This document shows, piece by piece, positions 54,643 through 64,000 of a stretch of 64,000 nt of DNA. Under the pieces are notes generated by a model that had not been told where the DNA came from, did no database searches, and was given only the letters and a program-made list of their open reading frames with translations. How positions within the stretch are numbered: the first letter of the stretch is position 1; each line of letters begins with the position of its first letter. Source of the stretch: Mucilaginibacter_A sp050954285 (GTDB lineage Bacteria; Bacteroidota; Bacteroidia; Sphingobacteriales; Sphingobacteriaceae); NCBI GenBank assembly GCA_050954285.1, contig JBPBPL010000012.1, positions 62,001-126,000 on the forward strand, written 5' to 3'. Position numbers and translations under genes: made by a program.

Positions 54643-55138
54643 TGATAATTGATTCTGCTGTGCCTAGTTTTTCGAGCAGTAAAATGTCTTTCAAATGCGG
54701 GTTCCATTGAAAAATGAGCTCATCAATGGGATGCCAAAGCAATACCCAGGCAAAAATATCCAGGCTGTTAGTCAACCCAGAAGGCAGACTTTGTTTTTCG
54801 TTTAAAATTAGAGGCAAAAAACCTTGACACAACACCGTTACCATAATGCCCACTGCCAGCAATATCCAGTTGCGCTGTTTAAAGCGGGCAAAGTCTTTCA
54901 CTTTTTCCGCTTTTTTATCCGAAAAATGTCGGTGCACCGCATACATCAGTGGCTCTGCATACTGTTTATCAGCTTCGGTAGTACATTTAAACTTGTAAAA
55001 AACCACATCGTAACGTTTGGCTACGGATACCGTTTCCAAAATATACTGTTCAAATTGATGACTGAGTTGCCGCTTATAAATTGGAGCCGGATCATGTTTG
55101 TTAAAGTAACCATCAATCACCTGCTGATCTAAGGTCAT
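54587..55138 (-). CDS. hypothetical two-span membrane protein
   Basis: Protein of 183 residues from the ATG at 55136-55138; GTG/ATG codons up to 55183 give a longer but unlikely N-terminus. Two hydrophobic segments at about 90-112 and 125-140 are flanked by a charged helical N-terminal region (LSHQFEQYILETVSVAKRYDVV) and a tail (WHPIDELIFQWNPHLKDILLLEKL). Unknown function. It is the first gene of a possible operon with the barrel-like protein and the hybrid kinase. Confidence 0.68.
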   Translation of the reverse strand: MTLDQQVIDGYFNKHDPAPIYKRQLSHQFEQYILETVSVAKRYDVVFYKFKCTTEADKQYAEPLMYAVHRHFSDKKAEKVKDFARFKQRNWILLAVGIMVTVLCQGFLPLILNEKQSLPSGLTNSLDIFAWVLLWHPIDELIFQWNPHLKDILLLEKLGTAESIIIENEKKAAAVNDPMRVVA

Positions 55139-55376
55139 AAAAATATTTACACTTTTTGAATGGAATTTGCTCATCGTATGCACAACTGATCTGCTACTGC
55201 AGCTATTTTGCTATTCACACCGTTTACGATTTACAAGAAATATAAGTTATTACTAATTCTTACCAGGGTTGAGCAGCTGGTGGCGAATACCTGAAAATCG
55301 AATGTCAATCGTAGTAGTACTGGTTAATTTTTACTGGGTATGATAATGGTATTTCTATCTGTAAAAGATACTTACC

Positions 55377-55583
55377 ATGAAAAAAATCGTACTTGCTTTA
55401 GTGCTTGTTACTGCATGTAAAACAGAGAAATATTATAAATTTAAGCCGGGAGATGTAGTTAAAGTGCAGAATAACAGGTTTTTAATCTTAGATTATAACA
55501 AAACCCGAAAAGGTTTTTTTTATAAGGCTAAGGATTTGAAGCATAACCATTTTGTTGAGTTTTTTTCCCAGGAGCGCTTGTAA
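55377..55583 (+). CDS. small putative lipoprotein
   Basis: A 68-residue protein starting MKKIVLALVLVTAC: a lipobox (LVTAC) with the Cys at residue 14. The rest is Lys-rich and beta-prone, with KFKPGDVVKVQNNRFLIL recalling a KOW/SH3-like strand pattern. Probably a small lipoprotein of unknown role. It stands alone on the plus strand. Confidence 0.6.
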   Translation: MKKIVLALVLVTACKTEKYYKFKPGDVVKVQNNRFLILDYNKTRKGFFYKAKDLKHNHFVEFFSQERL

Positions 55584-55633
55584 ACGAGCAAGAAATTACC
55601 CTGCTGATCATTAAGTGTAAATTACAGAATCGG

Positions 55634-55660
55634 ATACTTCTTTTAGTACCTAAAATTTTT
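55634..55660 (+). repeat. dispersed repeat half-unit, TC variant
   Basis: Core 55634-55645, tail CCTAAAATTTTTAA; between the lipoprotein and the convergent T9SS gene. Confidence 0.82.
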
Positions 55661-55703
55661 AATCAGTTATTCCGTTTTTGGATTGCGCTGAATTAAAATG
55701 GCT

Positions 55704-58700
55704 TTAATTTTTGATGAATTTTATCTTTTGAATAGAATAACCGTTATCTAAATTCAATAGTTCAGCAATGTAAACACCAGCGGGCAAACCAGAAATATTG
55801 TGTTTGAAGGTGAACTGGTTTTGATAAACTGAAGAAGATATTTTTTGCCCGTGATTGTTATAGATTTTTAGCCTGATGTTTGTAACACTGTTTTTATCAA
55901 TTAAAAAATTAATTTCTGTGGAAGCCGGATTAGGAAAAAGTGTTACAGAACCCGAATCTGAACCTGTTTTTTGCTGATTAGTTACGATAATGGAATTGGT
56001 AGTAGTTACCGCAACACTCTGCTGTTTAAAGTAAAGTATAAATCTTTCGCTTCCAAAAGTAGTTGCAGTATTTTTATGGATAAAAAAAGCATACCCTAAT
56101 TGCTTGCTTAAATCCACAGAATCTCCGGTAAAATTGTCTTTCAGATAAACAGTTTGGGTTTTAAAATTGGCTGACCAATCAGTCAACTTTAAATTATAAC
56201 TTCCATCAGCTGCCGCATCAACAAAAAGTGGGATGGTAGTGGCATTTTCCGCTGATGGCAATGCGTTTACCGCCAACTGTTTTTTCTCTTTTTTGCTGAT
56301 GGAAGACAAGGACGCTGCAGCATTCTGACCTGTCAAATCTTCTACATCTTCTTCCTGAACATAATCTTCGCTTTGTCCGGTTTTAAAAGTAATCAAAATA
56401 TCATCCTGATCTACTGTGTCTTTTTGTAGGTTTAACCTTAAAAAATCAATGTTCAATGCCGTTTTCACACCTAAAACGGATGGATTGGACGTATCCGAAG
56501 CTTTGGCTGCTTCTGTAAAAGTTAGTGTTGGATTTGCCGCATTTGCTTTCACAAAAAAACCTTGTCCGGAGGAAATATACTGTGTAGCCGAACCTGTAGA
56601 GGTGCCGCCTTTAGTATAAGTCCCGTAGTTTTTAGTAACCGGATTGAGAATGTAAATAGTTGAATTAATGTTGGTTAACGCAATTGCAGAGCTACTTCCG
56701 CCTGATAATTCCCAATCAATAGCCGAAGGATAAGGGTTTCCAACCATATTAAAACCATCGTTAGATTCCGATTTGTTTGTGTATGATAAAAAGCCCGTTG
56801 CAGCGCCGTAAGGAGCCGTTATGGTAATGTTTCCCTGGTTTAGCAAGCCTTTATAATACAAGGTTACATCCTCCGGAACTGGAAACGGTGCTGTGGTTTT
56901 ATTAAAAACATTGTTAATCCGGTCTCCGCGAAAAAATAATAGAAACCCATTGCCAGGCATCAATGAAGCTTGAGGCGTATAAGAATGGTTTTTGCTGATG
57001 CTACTGATCGGAATAAAATCTTGTGCCGCACTTGCTGCTGCCGGTTCGTTATATTTCCAGATGGTTGGCCCGTTTGCTTGTGATGGATCAAAGCCATTAG
57101 CTGTTCCACCGGCCCCGGTAATTAGGATTTGATCCTGCAAACGACTGAAATAATACTTACGTAAACCTGAAGTTGCATTTGGAACCTGATAAACCGGCGA
57201 GGAGAGCAAGCGGTAACTGCGCCGTGAAATATCGCTTCCTTTGATAAAACGTTGTACCAAAACTGAATCTGCAATAGATGCTGCACCCAAATTGTTTACC
57301 CGTGCCGTAGCCGTTTCGGTAGAAATCAACGTTAAATTACTGGCTGAGTTGAGGATATTTGCGGCGTTAGTACTGTTTATATCAACCAAATTATTTACTT
57401 CCAATGGCGTGCCCAATGTAATGGTGCCGTTGCGTGTTTGCATATAAGTTTTGAGCGAACGGCTGGCTGCATCTGTCTGGTTAAAATAAATGGTTGCGTT
57501 ACTGCTGCTCACATCATTCCCGATAATCAGATTTGATGCAGTAGAACCCGTTAAATTACCATTAGCATTCATTACAATAGAACCCGTCAGCTTTAATGTT
57601 CCGCCATTGATATTAAAAGTTCCGTTGGTTAAGGTGCAGGTATTCTTTACCTGAAAAAAACCAGCATCTAACAAGTTTACAGTGCCAGATGATTTGTTTA
57701 TGGTTAAATTGTGAATAATATTTTCGCTGTTGGTTTGTGAAAATCGCAGGTTAACTACAGCTGCCGTTCCATTAATGGTTACATCTGCTAATTGATAAGC
57801 ATACGTTGCTGTTGGCTGCGCCAGAGAACCATCGCCAGTGATGGCACCGGTACTACTTGTTTGGCCAACTGAAAAGCTGAAATTTTTATTGGCTGCTTTA
57901 CCTGCCGGCAGATAAAGTTTAGCTTGGTTTTGTAAGGAAAGCGTTTCATAAATTGTCAGCGAACTATCGATGGAGGCCCCGGCCGCTCTGGTGATGGTAA
58001 AATTTCTGAAGCTGGAACCGGCTGTATTAATCAGTGGTGCTGCACCAGTACCGCTGATCAGTAAATCACTGGTGGTACTACCTGTAATTTTACCGCTTCC
58101 AGATAACGTATTTTTTAGATCGAGTAAGTTATAACTGGCCAGCTGTAGTTCATTACCATAAACCAAATTAATATTTCCCAGAATATTAATTGTATTGTAG
58201 GCGGCGGCTGTTCCGGTAATCGCAAAAATGCCGTAAGAACTGCTGGTTTTATTCAATACTAAATTACCATAAAATATAGCAGCTGAATTACTGGCAAGTG
58301 TTATATTTTCGCTTCCTGTAAGGGTAAAAGTAATGTTGCTTCGTTTATTAGACGAATTTAACGAGCCGCTTCCAACGGTAATGCTTCTATTGAAATTGAT
58401 AGAAAGATCACTTCCAAACTCCAAAGCAAAATTGCCGACAAATAGTTGCGCCAGGTTCCAGTTACCATTACCAGACCAGGTACTGTTGCCGGTTAAAGTT
58501 AAACCAGAACCTTGTGTGGTACTTAACCAAAAGTTAATTGTTCCGTTATTGATGATATTACCTTTGATGTAAAAACGAATATTGCCCGCTGTTGTGCCTG
58601 TTTGCAATGTGCTTCCCGTAGAAACTGTTAAAGTTAAAATTCCGGAGGAAGTGTTTGCCGCGTCCATCAAAACAGTTGCATTTGCCGCAATCACTACATC

Positions 58701-58886
58701 ATCTGTTGACCGGGGAACTACGCCACCAACCCAGGTTGCAGCATCGTTCCAGTTGCCGCCGCTGCTGGTAGAGGTAATGGTTGCAGCTTCAGCATAAAAA
58801 ATAGGGCATAAAAGAAGCATCATACAGAAAAATGCTTTTCTGTAAAACGAAAAATGAGAAGTGGTTTTTAAGGGATCAGACAACAA
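55704..58886 (-). CDS. surface protein with G8-like start and T9SS type A sorting domain
   Basis: Exported protein of 1060 residues. The hydrophobic segment near 12-34 is the signal peptide. The mature N-terminus, ITSTSSGGNWNDAATW then VPRSTDDVVI, is the common beta-helix/G8-like opening of Bacteroidota surface proteins. A long beta-helix-like passenger follows, and the C-terminal sorting domain (about 985-1060) has VTLFPNPASTEINF, ISGLPAGVYIAEL and YSIQKIKFIKN. Likely carried by type IX secretion. Paralogous to the protein at 46562-49441. A repeat core at 58809-58820 encodes MMLLLC in the signal peptide, and another at 55885-55896 lies near the C-terminus. Confidence 0.88.
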   Translation of the reverse strand: MLSDPLKTTSHFSFYRKAFFCMMLLLCPIFYAEAATITSTSSGGNWNDAATWVGGVVPRSTDDVVIAANATVLMDAANTSSGILTLTVSTGSTLQTGTTAGNIRFYIKGNIINNGTINFWLSTTQGSGLTLTGNSTWSGNGNWNLAQLFVGNFALEFGSDLSINFNRSITVGSGSLNSSNKRSNITFTLTGSENITLASNSAAIFYGNLVLNKTSSSYGIFAITGTAAAYNTINILGNINLVYGNELQLASYNLLDLKNTLSGSGKITGSTTSDLLISGTGAAPLINTAGSSFRNFTITRAAGASIDSSLTIYETLSLQNQAKLYLPAGKAANKNFSFSVGQTSSTGAITGDGSLAQPTATYAYQLADVTINGTAAVVNLRFSQTNSENIIHNLTINKSSGTVNLLDAGFFQVKNTCTLTNGTFNINGGTLKLTGSIVMNANGNLTGSTASNLIIGNDVSSSNATIYFNQTDAASRSLKTYMQTRNGTITLGTPLEVNNLVDINSTNAANILNSASNLTLISTETATARVNNLGAASIADSVLVQRFIKGSDISRRSYRLLSSPVYQVPNATSGLRKYYFSRLQDQILITGAGGTANGFDPSQANGPTIWKYNEPAAASAAQDFIPISSISKNHSYTPQASLMPGNGFLLFFRGDRINNVFNKTTAPFPVPEDVTLYYKGLLNQGNITITAPYGAATGFLSYTNKSESNDGFNMVGNPYPSAIDWELSGGSSSAIALTNINSTIYILNPVTKNYGTYTKGGTSTGSATQYISSGQGFFVKANAANPTLTFTEAAKASDTSNPSVLGVKTALNIDFLRLNLQKDTVDQDDILITFKTGQSEDYVQEEDVEDLTGQNAAASLSSISKKEKKQLAVNALPSAENATTIPLFVDAAADGSYNLKLTDWSANFKTQTVYLKDNFTGDSVDLSKQLGYAFFIHKNTATTFGSERFILYFKQQSVAVTTTNSIIVTNQQKTGSDSGSVTLFPNPASTEINFLIDKNSVTNIRLKIYNNHGQKISSSVYQNQFTFKHNISGLPAGVYIAELLNLDNGYSIQKIKFIKN

Positions 58887-58931
58887 ATTTTACTTCGGAA
58901 CAGGTTTTATTTCCGAAACAAAGATAAGAAC

Positions 58932-60554
58932 TTATTGTGCTTTAAATAATATATTTTTAACTAATAAGAAAATAATAATTAATGAAGCAATAAAACTGGC
59001 TATTTTTGCCAGGTAATCACCATGTTTTACATAAAATGTGAGATCACTATTGAGGTTAATATCCTGTTTGATTGCAGCAGGAACCCACCATTTTGTTTGC
59101 TGCACTAAATCTCCGCGCTGGTTGATGAACGCCGACAAACCCGTATTAGCCGAACGGCAAACCCAGCGGCGCGTTTCAATTGCACGTAATTTGGCATAAT
59201 CCAGATGCTGATCTTTGCCGGAAGTATTTTCCCACCAACCATCGTTGGTAATGATTGCGATAAATTGTGCTCCTTTTAGCACGTATTTTCCTACATATTC
59301 GCCCCAAATCGATTCATAGCAAATCACTGGTGCAACGCCCATGCCGGCCTGCGAATAAAAAACGGAAGGTTCGTCTTGCTTGCCATAACCGCCGGTGCTT
59401 CCGCCCAAATGTTCAAAAACAGGTTTTAAAAATGACAGAGCCGAACCAAAAGGCATTTGCTCAACACCGGGGACCAATTTTGATTTATGGTAAAACTGAA
59501 CCCGTGCTGAATTTTCGATGTTGACAGCCGCATTAAAATGATCGATAAAAATATTATAGCCCGGAATTTGAGAGGAAGAAGGCGTTGGATCATGACTGTA
59601 TAATTTGTAAGATTCGATTCCAGTAAGCACGTTCGCATTTTTATATGGATAAAGGAAGTGTTGTACCTGCTCGTAATAATTGCTGCTGCGGATCTGGTCT
59701 TCATCCACACCTTTGCCATCCATAATTGCGGTTTCAGGCCAGATAAAAAACTCGGTATTGGGTTGCGCCACGCTTTGTGAAAGCTTAATTAAGGTATTGA
59801 TCTGATCAGAAGTCGGAATTGTTCCGTCCTTTTGATACGGGTCGATATTGGGCTGTACCACCACGATATTGGCCGGATCTTCCTGTTCTTTGTACTGGTA
59901 ATAAGTTAATAAAGAGAAACTTAGGGGAAGAATAATTGCCAGTACCAGAGCCGTTACCAAACGTTGGCGATGCTTCTTTTGCCCCTGTTTTTTCAGGTTA
60001 AGATAAATCAGGAATATCAAAATGTTCACCAGCCAAATCCAGATCGTGCCACCATAAACACCGGTAAATTCGTACCATTGAATCCAGCTGTGGCTGATGG
60101 CAAAACCGTTTCCCAAAGTCATCCACGGGAAAGCCAGATCCCAGCTTTGATGCAGGTATTCGTAGCCGATCCAAAAACAAACTAATCCGGCCAAACTCCA
60201 ATGCAACGGCGCAACTTTCCTTAAACGATAATACAACCAGCAAGCGGTTGACATCAGCAGCGGCCCAAGCGAATACGGAACCATTGAAATTGGAACCGCA
60301 ACCAGCGCGCCAATGGTTTTGACCGAATTGTAAACCCAGTAAACAGAAAGTGTGTTCCAGATAAAAAAGCCCAGAAAACTCAGCCAGAAAATCAGAAAAC
60401 CTTTTCTGTTGGAGTTGGATTGCATAATTTCTTCCAGTAAAAGAAGCATCGGCACCAAGCCAACAAATAACAAAAAAGTAGTGTAAGAGGTTGGTGGCCA
60501 GGCAATCCACATTAATAAACCGGAAAGAATGGCAAGAAATATATATTTTTTCAT
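58932..60554 (-). CDS. lnt: apolipoprotein N-acyltransferase
   Basis: Lnt adds the third acyl chain to the lipidated Cys of lipoproteins at the periplasmic face of the inner membrane; 540 residues. An N-terminal set of about six hydrophobic helices (to about 220) precedes a nitrilase-type catalytic domain starting at VVVQPNIDPYQK (about 230). The catalytic residues are E274 (FIWPETAI), a Lys in YHKSKLVPGVEQMPFG (357/359) and C412 (PVICYESIWGEY). A final helix lies at about 515-535. The in-frame repeat core at 60438-60449 encodes the MLLLLEE stretch of the first periplasmic helix region. Confidence 0.93.
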   Translation of the reverse strand: MKKYIFLAILSGLLMWIAWPPTSYTTFLLFVGLVPMLLLLEEIMQSNSNRKGFLIFWLSFLGFFIWNTLSVYWVYNSVKTIGALVAVPISMVPYSLGPLLMSTACWLYYRLRKVAPLHWSLAGLVCFWIGYEYLHQSWDLAFPWMTLGNGFAISHSWIQWYEFTGVYGGTIWIWLVNILIFLIYLNLKKQGQKKHRQRLVTALVLAIILPLSFSLLTYYQYKEQEDPANIVVVQPNIDPYQKDGTIPTSDQINTLIKLSQSVAQPNTEFFIWPETAIMDGKGVDEDQIRSSNYYEQVQHFLYPYKNANVLTGIESYKLYSHDPTPSSSQIPGYNIFIDHFNAAVNIENSARVQFYHKSKLVPGVEQMPFGSALSFLKPVFEHLGGSTGGYGKQDEPSVFYSQAGMGVAPVICYESIWGEYVGKYVLKGAQFIAIITNDGWWENTSGKDQHLDYAKLRAIETRRWVCRSANTGLSAFINQRGDLVQQTKWWVPAAIKQDINLNSDLTFYVKHGDYLAKIASFIASLIIIFLLVKNILFKAQ

Positions 60555-60579
60555 TTATAATAGTATCGGATAATGCATA

Positions 60580-61308
60580 TCAGGCATCAAGTAAATCGTC
60601 GTCGTTATACTTGCTATTTGCTGCCTGATTCTTGCTGCTTTTTCCATCAACAACGATCACAAATTCGCCTTTAACGGGATGCGTTTCATAATAAGTTTTA
60701 ACTTCTGTTAAGGTTCCGCGGACGGTTTCTTCAAATAGTTTGGTCAATTCCCGCGAAACAGAAACTTGTCTTTCTGCACCAAAATAAGTAATCATTTCGT
60801 CTAAAGTCTTGAGTAAACGATGCGGCGATTCATAAAAAATCATCGTCCGTTCTTCTTCCACCAAACTTAAATAACGTGTTTGCCTACCTTTTTTTACGGG
60901 TAAAAATCCTTCAAAAATAAAACGGTCATTTGGCAAACCGGAGTTAACCAGCGCCGGAACAAAAGCAGTTGCGCCGGGCAAACATTCTACCGGGAAATTA
61001 TTTTTTAAAGCTTCGCGAACCAAGTAAAAACCAGGATCAGAAATCGCCGGAGTTCCGGCATCAGAAATCAGTGCAATCTGCTTTCCTTCGCCCAAAAACT
61101 TCATAATTTCCTGTGTGGATTGATGTTCGTTGTGCTGATGATGCGAAAACACTTTTCCGCTGATGCCAAAATGTTTGAGCATTGGAGCCGACGTGCGCGT
61201 ATCTTCTGCCAGAATTAAATCAACTTCTTTTAAAATGCGGATGGCACGAAAAGTCATGTCTTCCAGATTGCCGATGGGCGTGGGTACGAGGTAAAGTTTG
61301 CCGTTCAT
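60580..61308 (-). CDS. rsmI: 16S rRNA (cytidine(1402)-2'-O)-methyltransferase
   Basis: SAM-dependent methyltransferase of the tetrapyrrole methylase fold, 242 residues, modifying C1402 of 16S rRNA in the ribosomal P site. Motifs: LYLVPTPIGNLEDMTFRAI at the start, ILAEDTRTS, the GTPAISDPG loop, PGATAFVPALVNSGLP and FYESPHRLLKTL. The length and all blocks agree with RsmI. The chain ends in a short acidic tail. Located between lnt (25 bases downstream on the same strand) and the divergent serS. Confidence 0.95.
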   Translation of the reverse strand: MNGKLYLVPTPIGNLEDMTFRAIRILKEVDLILAEDTRTSAPMLKHFGISGKVFSHHQHNEHQSTQEIMKFLGEGKQIALISDAGTPAISDPGFYLVREALKNNFPVECLPGATAFVPALVNSGLPNDRFIFEGFLPVKKGRQTRYLSLVEEERTMIFYESPHRLLKTLDEMITYFGAERQVSVSRELTKLFEETVRGTLTEVKTYYETHPVKGEFVIVVDGKSSKNQAANSKYNDDDLLDA

Positions 61309-61359
61309 GTTCGGTTGTCCGAGGAGAGTTGTGAGTTGCCCGTTCTGGGTTCAGTTTGA

Positions 61360-61386
61360 ATGCTGTTTTTATCCGCCTAAAATTGG
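61360..61386 (+). repeat. dispersed repeat half-unit, GT variant, between rsmI and serS
   Basis: Core 61360-61371, tail CCTAAAATTGGC, nearly the same as the copy at 2833. Confidence 0.85.
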
Positions 61387-61417
61387 CAACTTGCAACACA
61401 AAACCCACAACTCATTC

Positions 61418-61425
61418 TATCTTTG
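61418..61425 (+). promoter_or_regulatory. probable -7 box of the serS promoter
   Basis: TATCTTTG matches TAnnTTTG, 16 bases before the serS ATG. A TTG lies upstream at 61391-61393, but the 24-base spacing is long. Confidence 0.45.
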
Positions 61426-61441
61426 CTGAAAATTTAAAATA

Positions 61442-62713
61442 ATGCTGCAAGTTAGTTATATCCGCGAAAACAGGGAAAAGGTTTTGGAACGTTTGGCTGT
61501 GAGAAATTTTAAACAACCGGAACTGGTTGATGAGATTATTACTTTGGACGAGCAGCGCCGATCAACCCAGACACAACTGGAACAAGTTTCCGCAGAAGCT
61601 AATTCCTCAGCAAAAAAAATTGGCGAACTGATGCGCAACGGCAAAAAAGAAGAAGCCGAAGCGGTTAAAAATCAGACCGGAACCTGGAAAAATGACATCA
61701 AAGCTTTAGGCGATAATTTAGCTGCGCTGGAAAACGAACAACAGCAAAAGCTGTTTTTACTGCCTAATTTACCGCATAGTTCTGTACCAAAAGGAACAAC
61801 GCCAGAAGAAAACGAAGTGGTTTTAGAAAACGGTGAAAAGCCAAATCTGTCCGAAAATGCTTTGCCACATTGGGAACTGGCTGCAAAATATAATTTGATC
61901 GATTTTGAATTAGGCGTAAAAATTACCGGCGCAGGGTTCCCGGTTTATAAAGGAAAAGGTGCCAAGCTGCAACGTGCGCTGATTGCATTTTTCCTGGATG
62001 AAGCTGAAAAAGCGGGTTACGATGAGCGCATGTTACCTTTGCTGGTGAACGAAGCTTCCGGTTTTGGAACCGGACAATTGCCGGACAAGGAAGGACAAAT
62101 GTATTTTGTGGGAGAAGATAAACTGTTTTTGATTCCCACGGCCGAAGTGCCCATCACGAATTTATACCGCGATGTAATTTTGAAAGAAGAAGAATTGCCG
62201 GTTAAGAATTGTGGTTATACGCCATGTTTCCGCCGTGAAGCAGGTTCTTATGGCGCACACGTTCGCGGTTTAAACCGTTTGCATCAGTTTGATAAAGTGG
62301 AAGTTGTACAGGTTGCGCATCCCGAAAAATCTTATGAAATTTTGGAAGAAATGAGTTTGCATGTGCAATCTCTCCTGCAAAAATTAGGTTTGCCTTACCG
62401 CGTTTTACGTTTGTGCGGCGGCGATATGGGTTTTACCGCTGCTTTAACTTATGATATGGAAACCTGGAGCGCGGCACAGCAACGCTGGCTGGAGGTTTCT
62501 TCTGTTTCCAATTTTGAAACTTTTCAGAGTAACCGTTTAAAATTGCGTTTTCGCAATAATGAAGGTAAAAACCAGTTGGCGCATACGTTGAATGGTAGTG
62601 CTTTGGCTCTGCCGAGAATCGTTGCAACATTGCTGGAAAATAACCAGACGGAGAATGGGATTAAAATCCCAGAAGTTTTGGTGCCTTACACGAAGTTTGA
62701 GTTGATTGATTAA
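61442..62713 (+). CDS. serS: seryl-tRNA synthetase
   Basis: Class II aminoacyl-tRNA synthetase charging tRNA-Ser; 423 residues. The N-terminal coiled-coil arm (about 28-105) contacts the tRNA. The catalytic core has the TAEVPITN block, motif 2 (CFRREAGSYGAHVRGLNRLHQF) and motif 3 region ending in HTLNGSALALPRIVATLLENNQ with its conserved Arg. Complete, and in the expected family length range. Confidence 0.96.
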   Translation: MLQVSYIRENREKVLERLAVRNFKQPELVDEIITLDEQRRSTQTQLEQVSAEANSSAKKIGELMRNGKKEEAEAVKNQTGTWKNDIKALGDNLAALENEQQQKLFLLPNLPHSSVPKGTTPEENEVVLENGEKPNLSENALPHWELAAKYNLIDFELGVKITGAGFPVYKGKGAKLQRALIAFFLDEAEKAGYDERMLPLLVNEASGFGTGQLPDKEGQMYFVGEDKLFLIPTAEVPITNLYRDVILKEEELPVKNCGYTPCFRREAGSYGAHVRGLNRLHQFDKVEVVQVAHPEKSYEILEEMSLHVQSLLQKLGLPYRVLRLCGGDMGFTAALTYDMETWSAAQQRWLEVSSVSNFETFQSNRLKLRFRNNEGKNQLAHTLNGSALALPRIVATLLENNQTENGIKIPEVLVPYTKFELID

Positions 62714-62774
62714 ATAAGAAATAATTAACCATTTTTACTTAAGATGTTTAAATTCTATTATAATCTAAAAATAA

Positions 62775-64000
62775 TTATTGAGATTGTAAAACCGTTTCTT
62801 CTTCGATAATGTGTTCATGAGAATAAATCTCTTTAAAAGCTGATTTAAATTCAGTTGTTTTTTTAAATTCTTTAAATATAGGCCAATCATTATAGGCAGA
62901 CTTTTCTAAAACTTTTGAATTGTCACCAATATTTCTCATTGTAGTTGCAGCATTTAAATAATCATCTCTTAAAACAAAACTTGCAAGTTTAAATAAGTCT
63001 CCACTAGCTGACCAATCTATTGAGTTAACTATATCGATACACTTTTCGTTCTCATCTAACCATTTGTAAGTTTGAGCTCGGTTAAGTTTTATTCTTAGAG
63101 CTAAATCATTATTAGAATATTTCTTTATATACTTATCTGCAAAATCATATATTTCTTTGGCTAACGTGTATTGATTATTTTGGATCAATTCAAAAGAAAT
63201 ATTTAGAAAGGATTTATCAGCATTTTCAATATTATCCGGCAATAAATTCCGTCTCAAAACTTGATTCAATTTAAGCCCAATTTCAAATAAACATACAAAT
63301 GCTCGTTCAAAATAATCAATATCAACATCTAAAACATCTCCAATGCTTATAGATTTAGGCATGCTGACTTTGTTCTCTGTACAAACATTGATATATTGAG
63401 TGGAAACAATGCCATTCGTATGAACAAATAAATTTCTTCTTTGCGTTAATTCTATAAATGTTGGCCAAATTGGTAAATCTTTTAATAAATTTATATTAAG
63501 CTTTTTTTCGAACCATCTAAATTGCTCAGTATGACTTTCTCTTAAAACAGTCTCAATTTCTTTTTCTATAATAAATTCTTTAGCATCATCAATATTATTG
63601 AAAGTCCTAAGTTGTGAATAGGTAAGTTGTTTCTCAGAATTATTGATTAAATCAGGTCTAACAAGAAATATACACTTAATTAATGATCCAATATATGTAT
63701 CAAATTGGCTGATTAGCGAAACAACAAAGTTGCGTTTAATTATTACTGAAGCAACACGGCTATTTTCTACATCTTTTTTAAAAATCTTAAATTTTCTAGA
63801 ATTCTCTGGTTGAATGGTATAAAGATTATCTTCTGGAGAATATATACCATTTGTCTCTAAAAATTTATTGTGTTTATTAGTAGCAGTTTCATAATGATTA
63901 TCAATAGTTTTTAGAACTGTAGGAAGCGTTTTCCATAAACTTTCTATATTCGTTAAGAAAACCTCAATTGCACTATCAAAGCTGTCTGAGTAAATTTTAT
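62775..64000 (-). CDS. HEPN-motif protein of unknown function, N-terminus outside window
   Basis: One frame is open without a stop from 62775 to the window edge (at least 408 codons). The ATG at 63360-63362 is internal, not the start. The visible part has a helical region with KEIETVLRESHTEQFRWFEKKL followed by LPIWPTFIELTQRRNLFVHTNGIVS, a HEPN-type motif R-N-L-F-V-H (63420-63437; R-x4-H with polar N next to R). The C-terminal third is a helical, possibly TPR-like region. HEPN proteins are often RNases in defence or toxin systems; others are non-catalytic. The DNA is much more AT-rich than serS next to it, suggesting acquisition. Confidence 0.7.
   Translation of the reverse strand, partial: KIYSDSFDSAIEVFLTNIESLWKTLPTVLKTIDNHYETATNKHNKFLETNGIYSPEDNLYTIQPENSRKFKIFKKDVENSRVASVIIKRNFVVSLISQFDTYIGSLIKCIFLVRPDLINNSEKQLTYSQLRTFNNIDDAKEFIIEKEIETVLRESHTEQFRWFEKKLNINLLKDLPIWPTFIELTQRRNLFVHTNGIVSTQYINVCTENKVSMPKSISIGDVLDVDIDYFERAFVCLFEIGLKLNQVLRRNLLPDNIENADKSFLNISFELIQNNQYTLAKEIYDFADKYIKKYSNNDLALRIKLNRAQTYKWLDENEKCIDIVNSIDWSASGDLFKLASFVLRDDYLNAATTMRNIGDNSKVLEKSAYNDWPIFKEFKKTTEFKSAFKEIYSHEHIIEEETVLQSQ

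Overview
The window looks like chromosome of a Bacteroidota member, most likely Sphingobacteriaceae (Pedobacter/Mucilaginibacter-like; inferred from gene content, not tested). Supporting signs are type IX secretion (T9SS) type A and type B sorting domains, a PorP/SprF protein, LytTR two-component genes, absence of obvious Shine-Dalgarno sites, and promoter -7 boxes of the TAnnTTTG type. No tRNA, rRNA, CRISPR array, transposase or phage gene was seen.

Layout: 1-9.3 kb holds housekeeping and catabolic genes: an S9 peptidase (cut by the window edge), a ClC channel, a GNAT acetyltransferase, an M42 peptidase, a sugar nucleotidyltransferase, a GH127 glycosidase and a flavin reductase-like protein. 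9.5-15.7 kb holds an M1 peptidase, a LytS/LytTR pair with a LiaF-like membrane protein, and small hypotheticals. A frameshifted ssb remnant lies at 15.7 kb. 15.9-22.8 kb holds an acyltransferase, an SDR, a flippase-like protein, the agmatine-to-putrescine pair aguB/aguA split by an unrelated AT-rich gene, and an APC permease. 23.0-29.8 kb is a 1934-residue repeat adhesin with a T9SS type B tail followed by PorP/SprF. 30.1-34.8 kb holds a winged-helix-like protein, an S9 peptidase and an SGNH lipoprotein. 35.1-41.3 kb is a molybdenum cofactor operon (moeB-rhodanese, MOSC, moaCB fusion, moeA, moaA, moaD, moaE, SelT/W-like). 43.7-45.0 kb is an RND efflux operon collapsed by deletions. 45.0-58.9 kb holds a response regulator, a BadF-type kinase, two T9SS type A proteins, an S74 tail-fibre-type protein and a hybrid histidine kinase. 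58.9-62.7 kb holds lnt, rsmI and serS. The window ends in an AT-rich gene with a HEPN-type motif.

The most unusual signal is a dispersed short repeat, about 60 copies in 64 kb on both strands. It has a 12-base core, ATRCT + (GT or TC) + TTTTA, usually followed within a few bases by an AT-rich tail like TAAAAWTT. It occurs between genes, singly or as perfect palindromes, and also inside coding sequences in several reading frames. Both arms of nearly all palindromic copies carry the same core variant. I do not recognise it as a described family.
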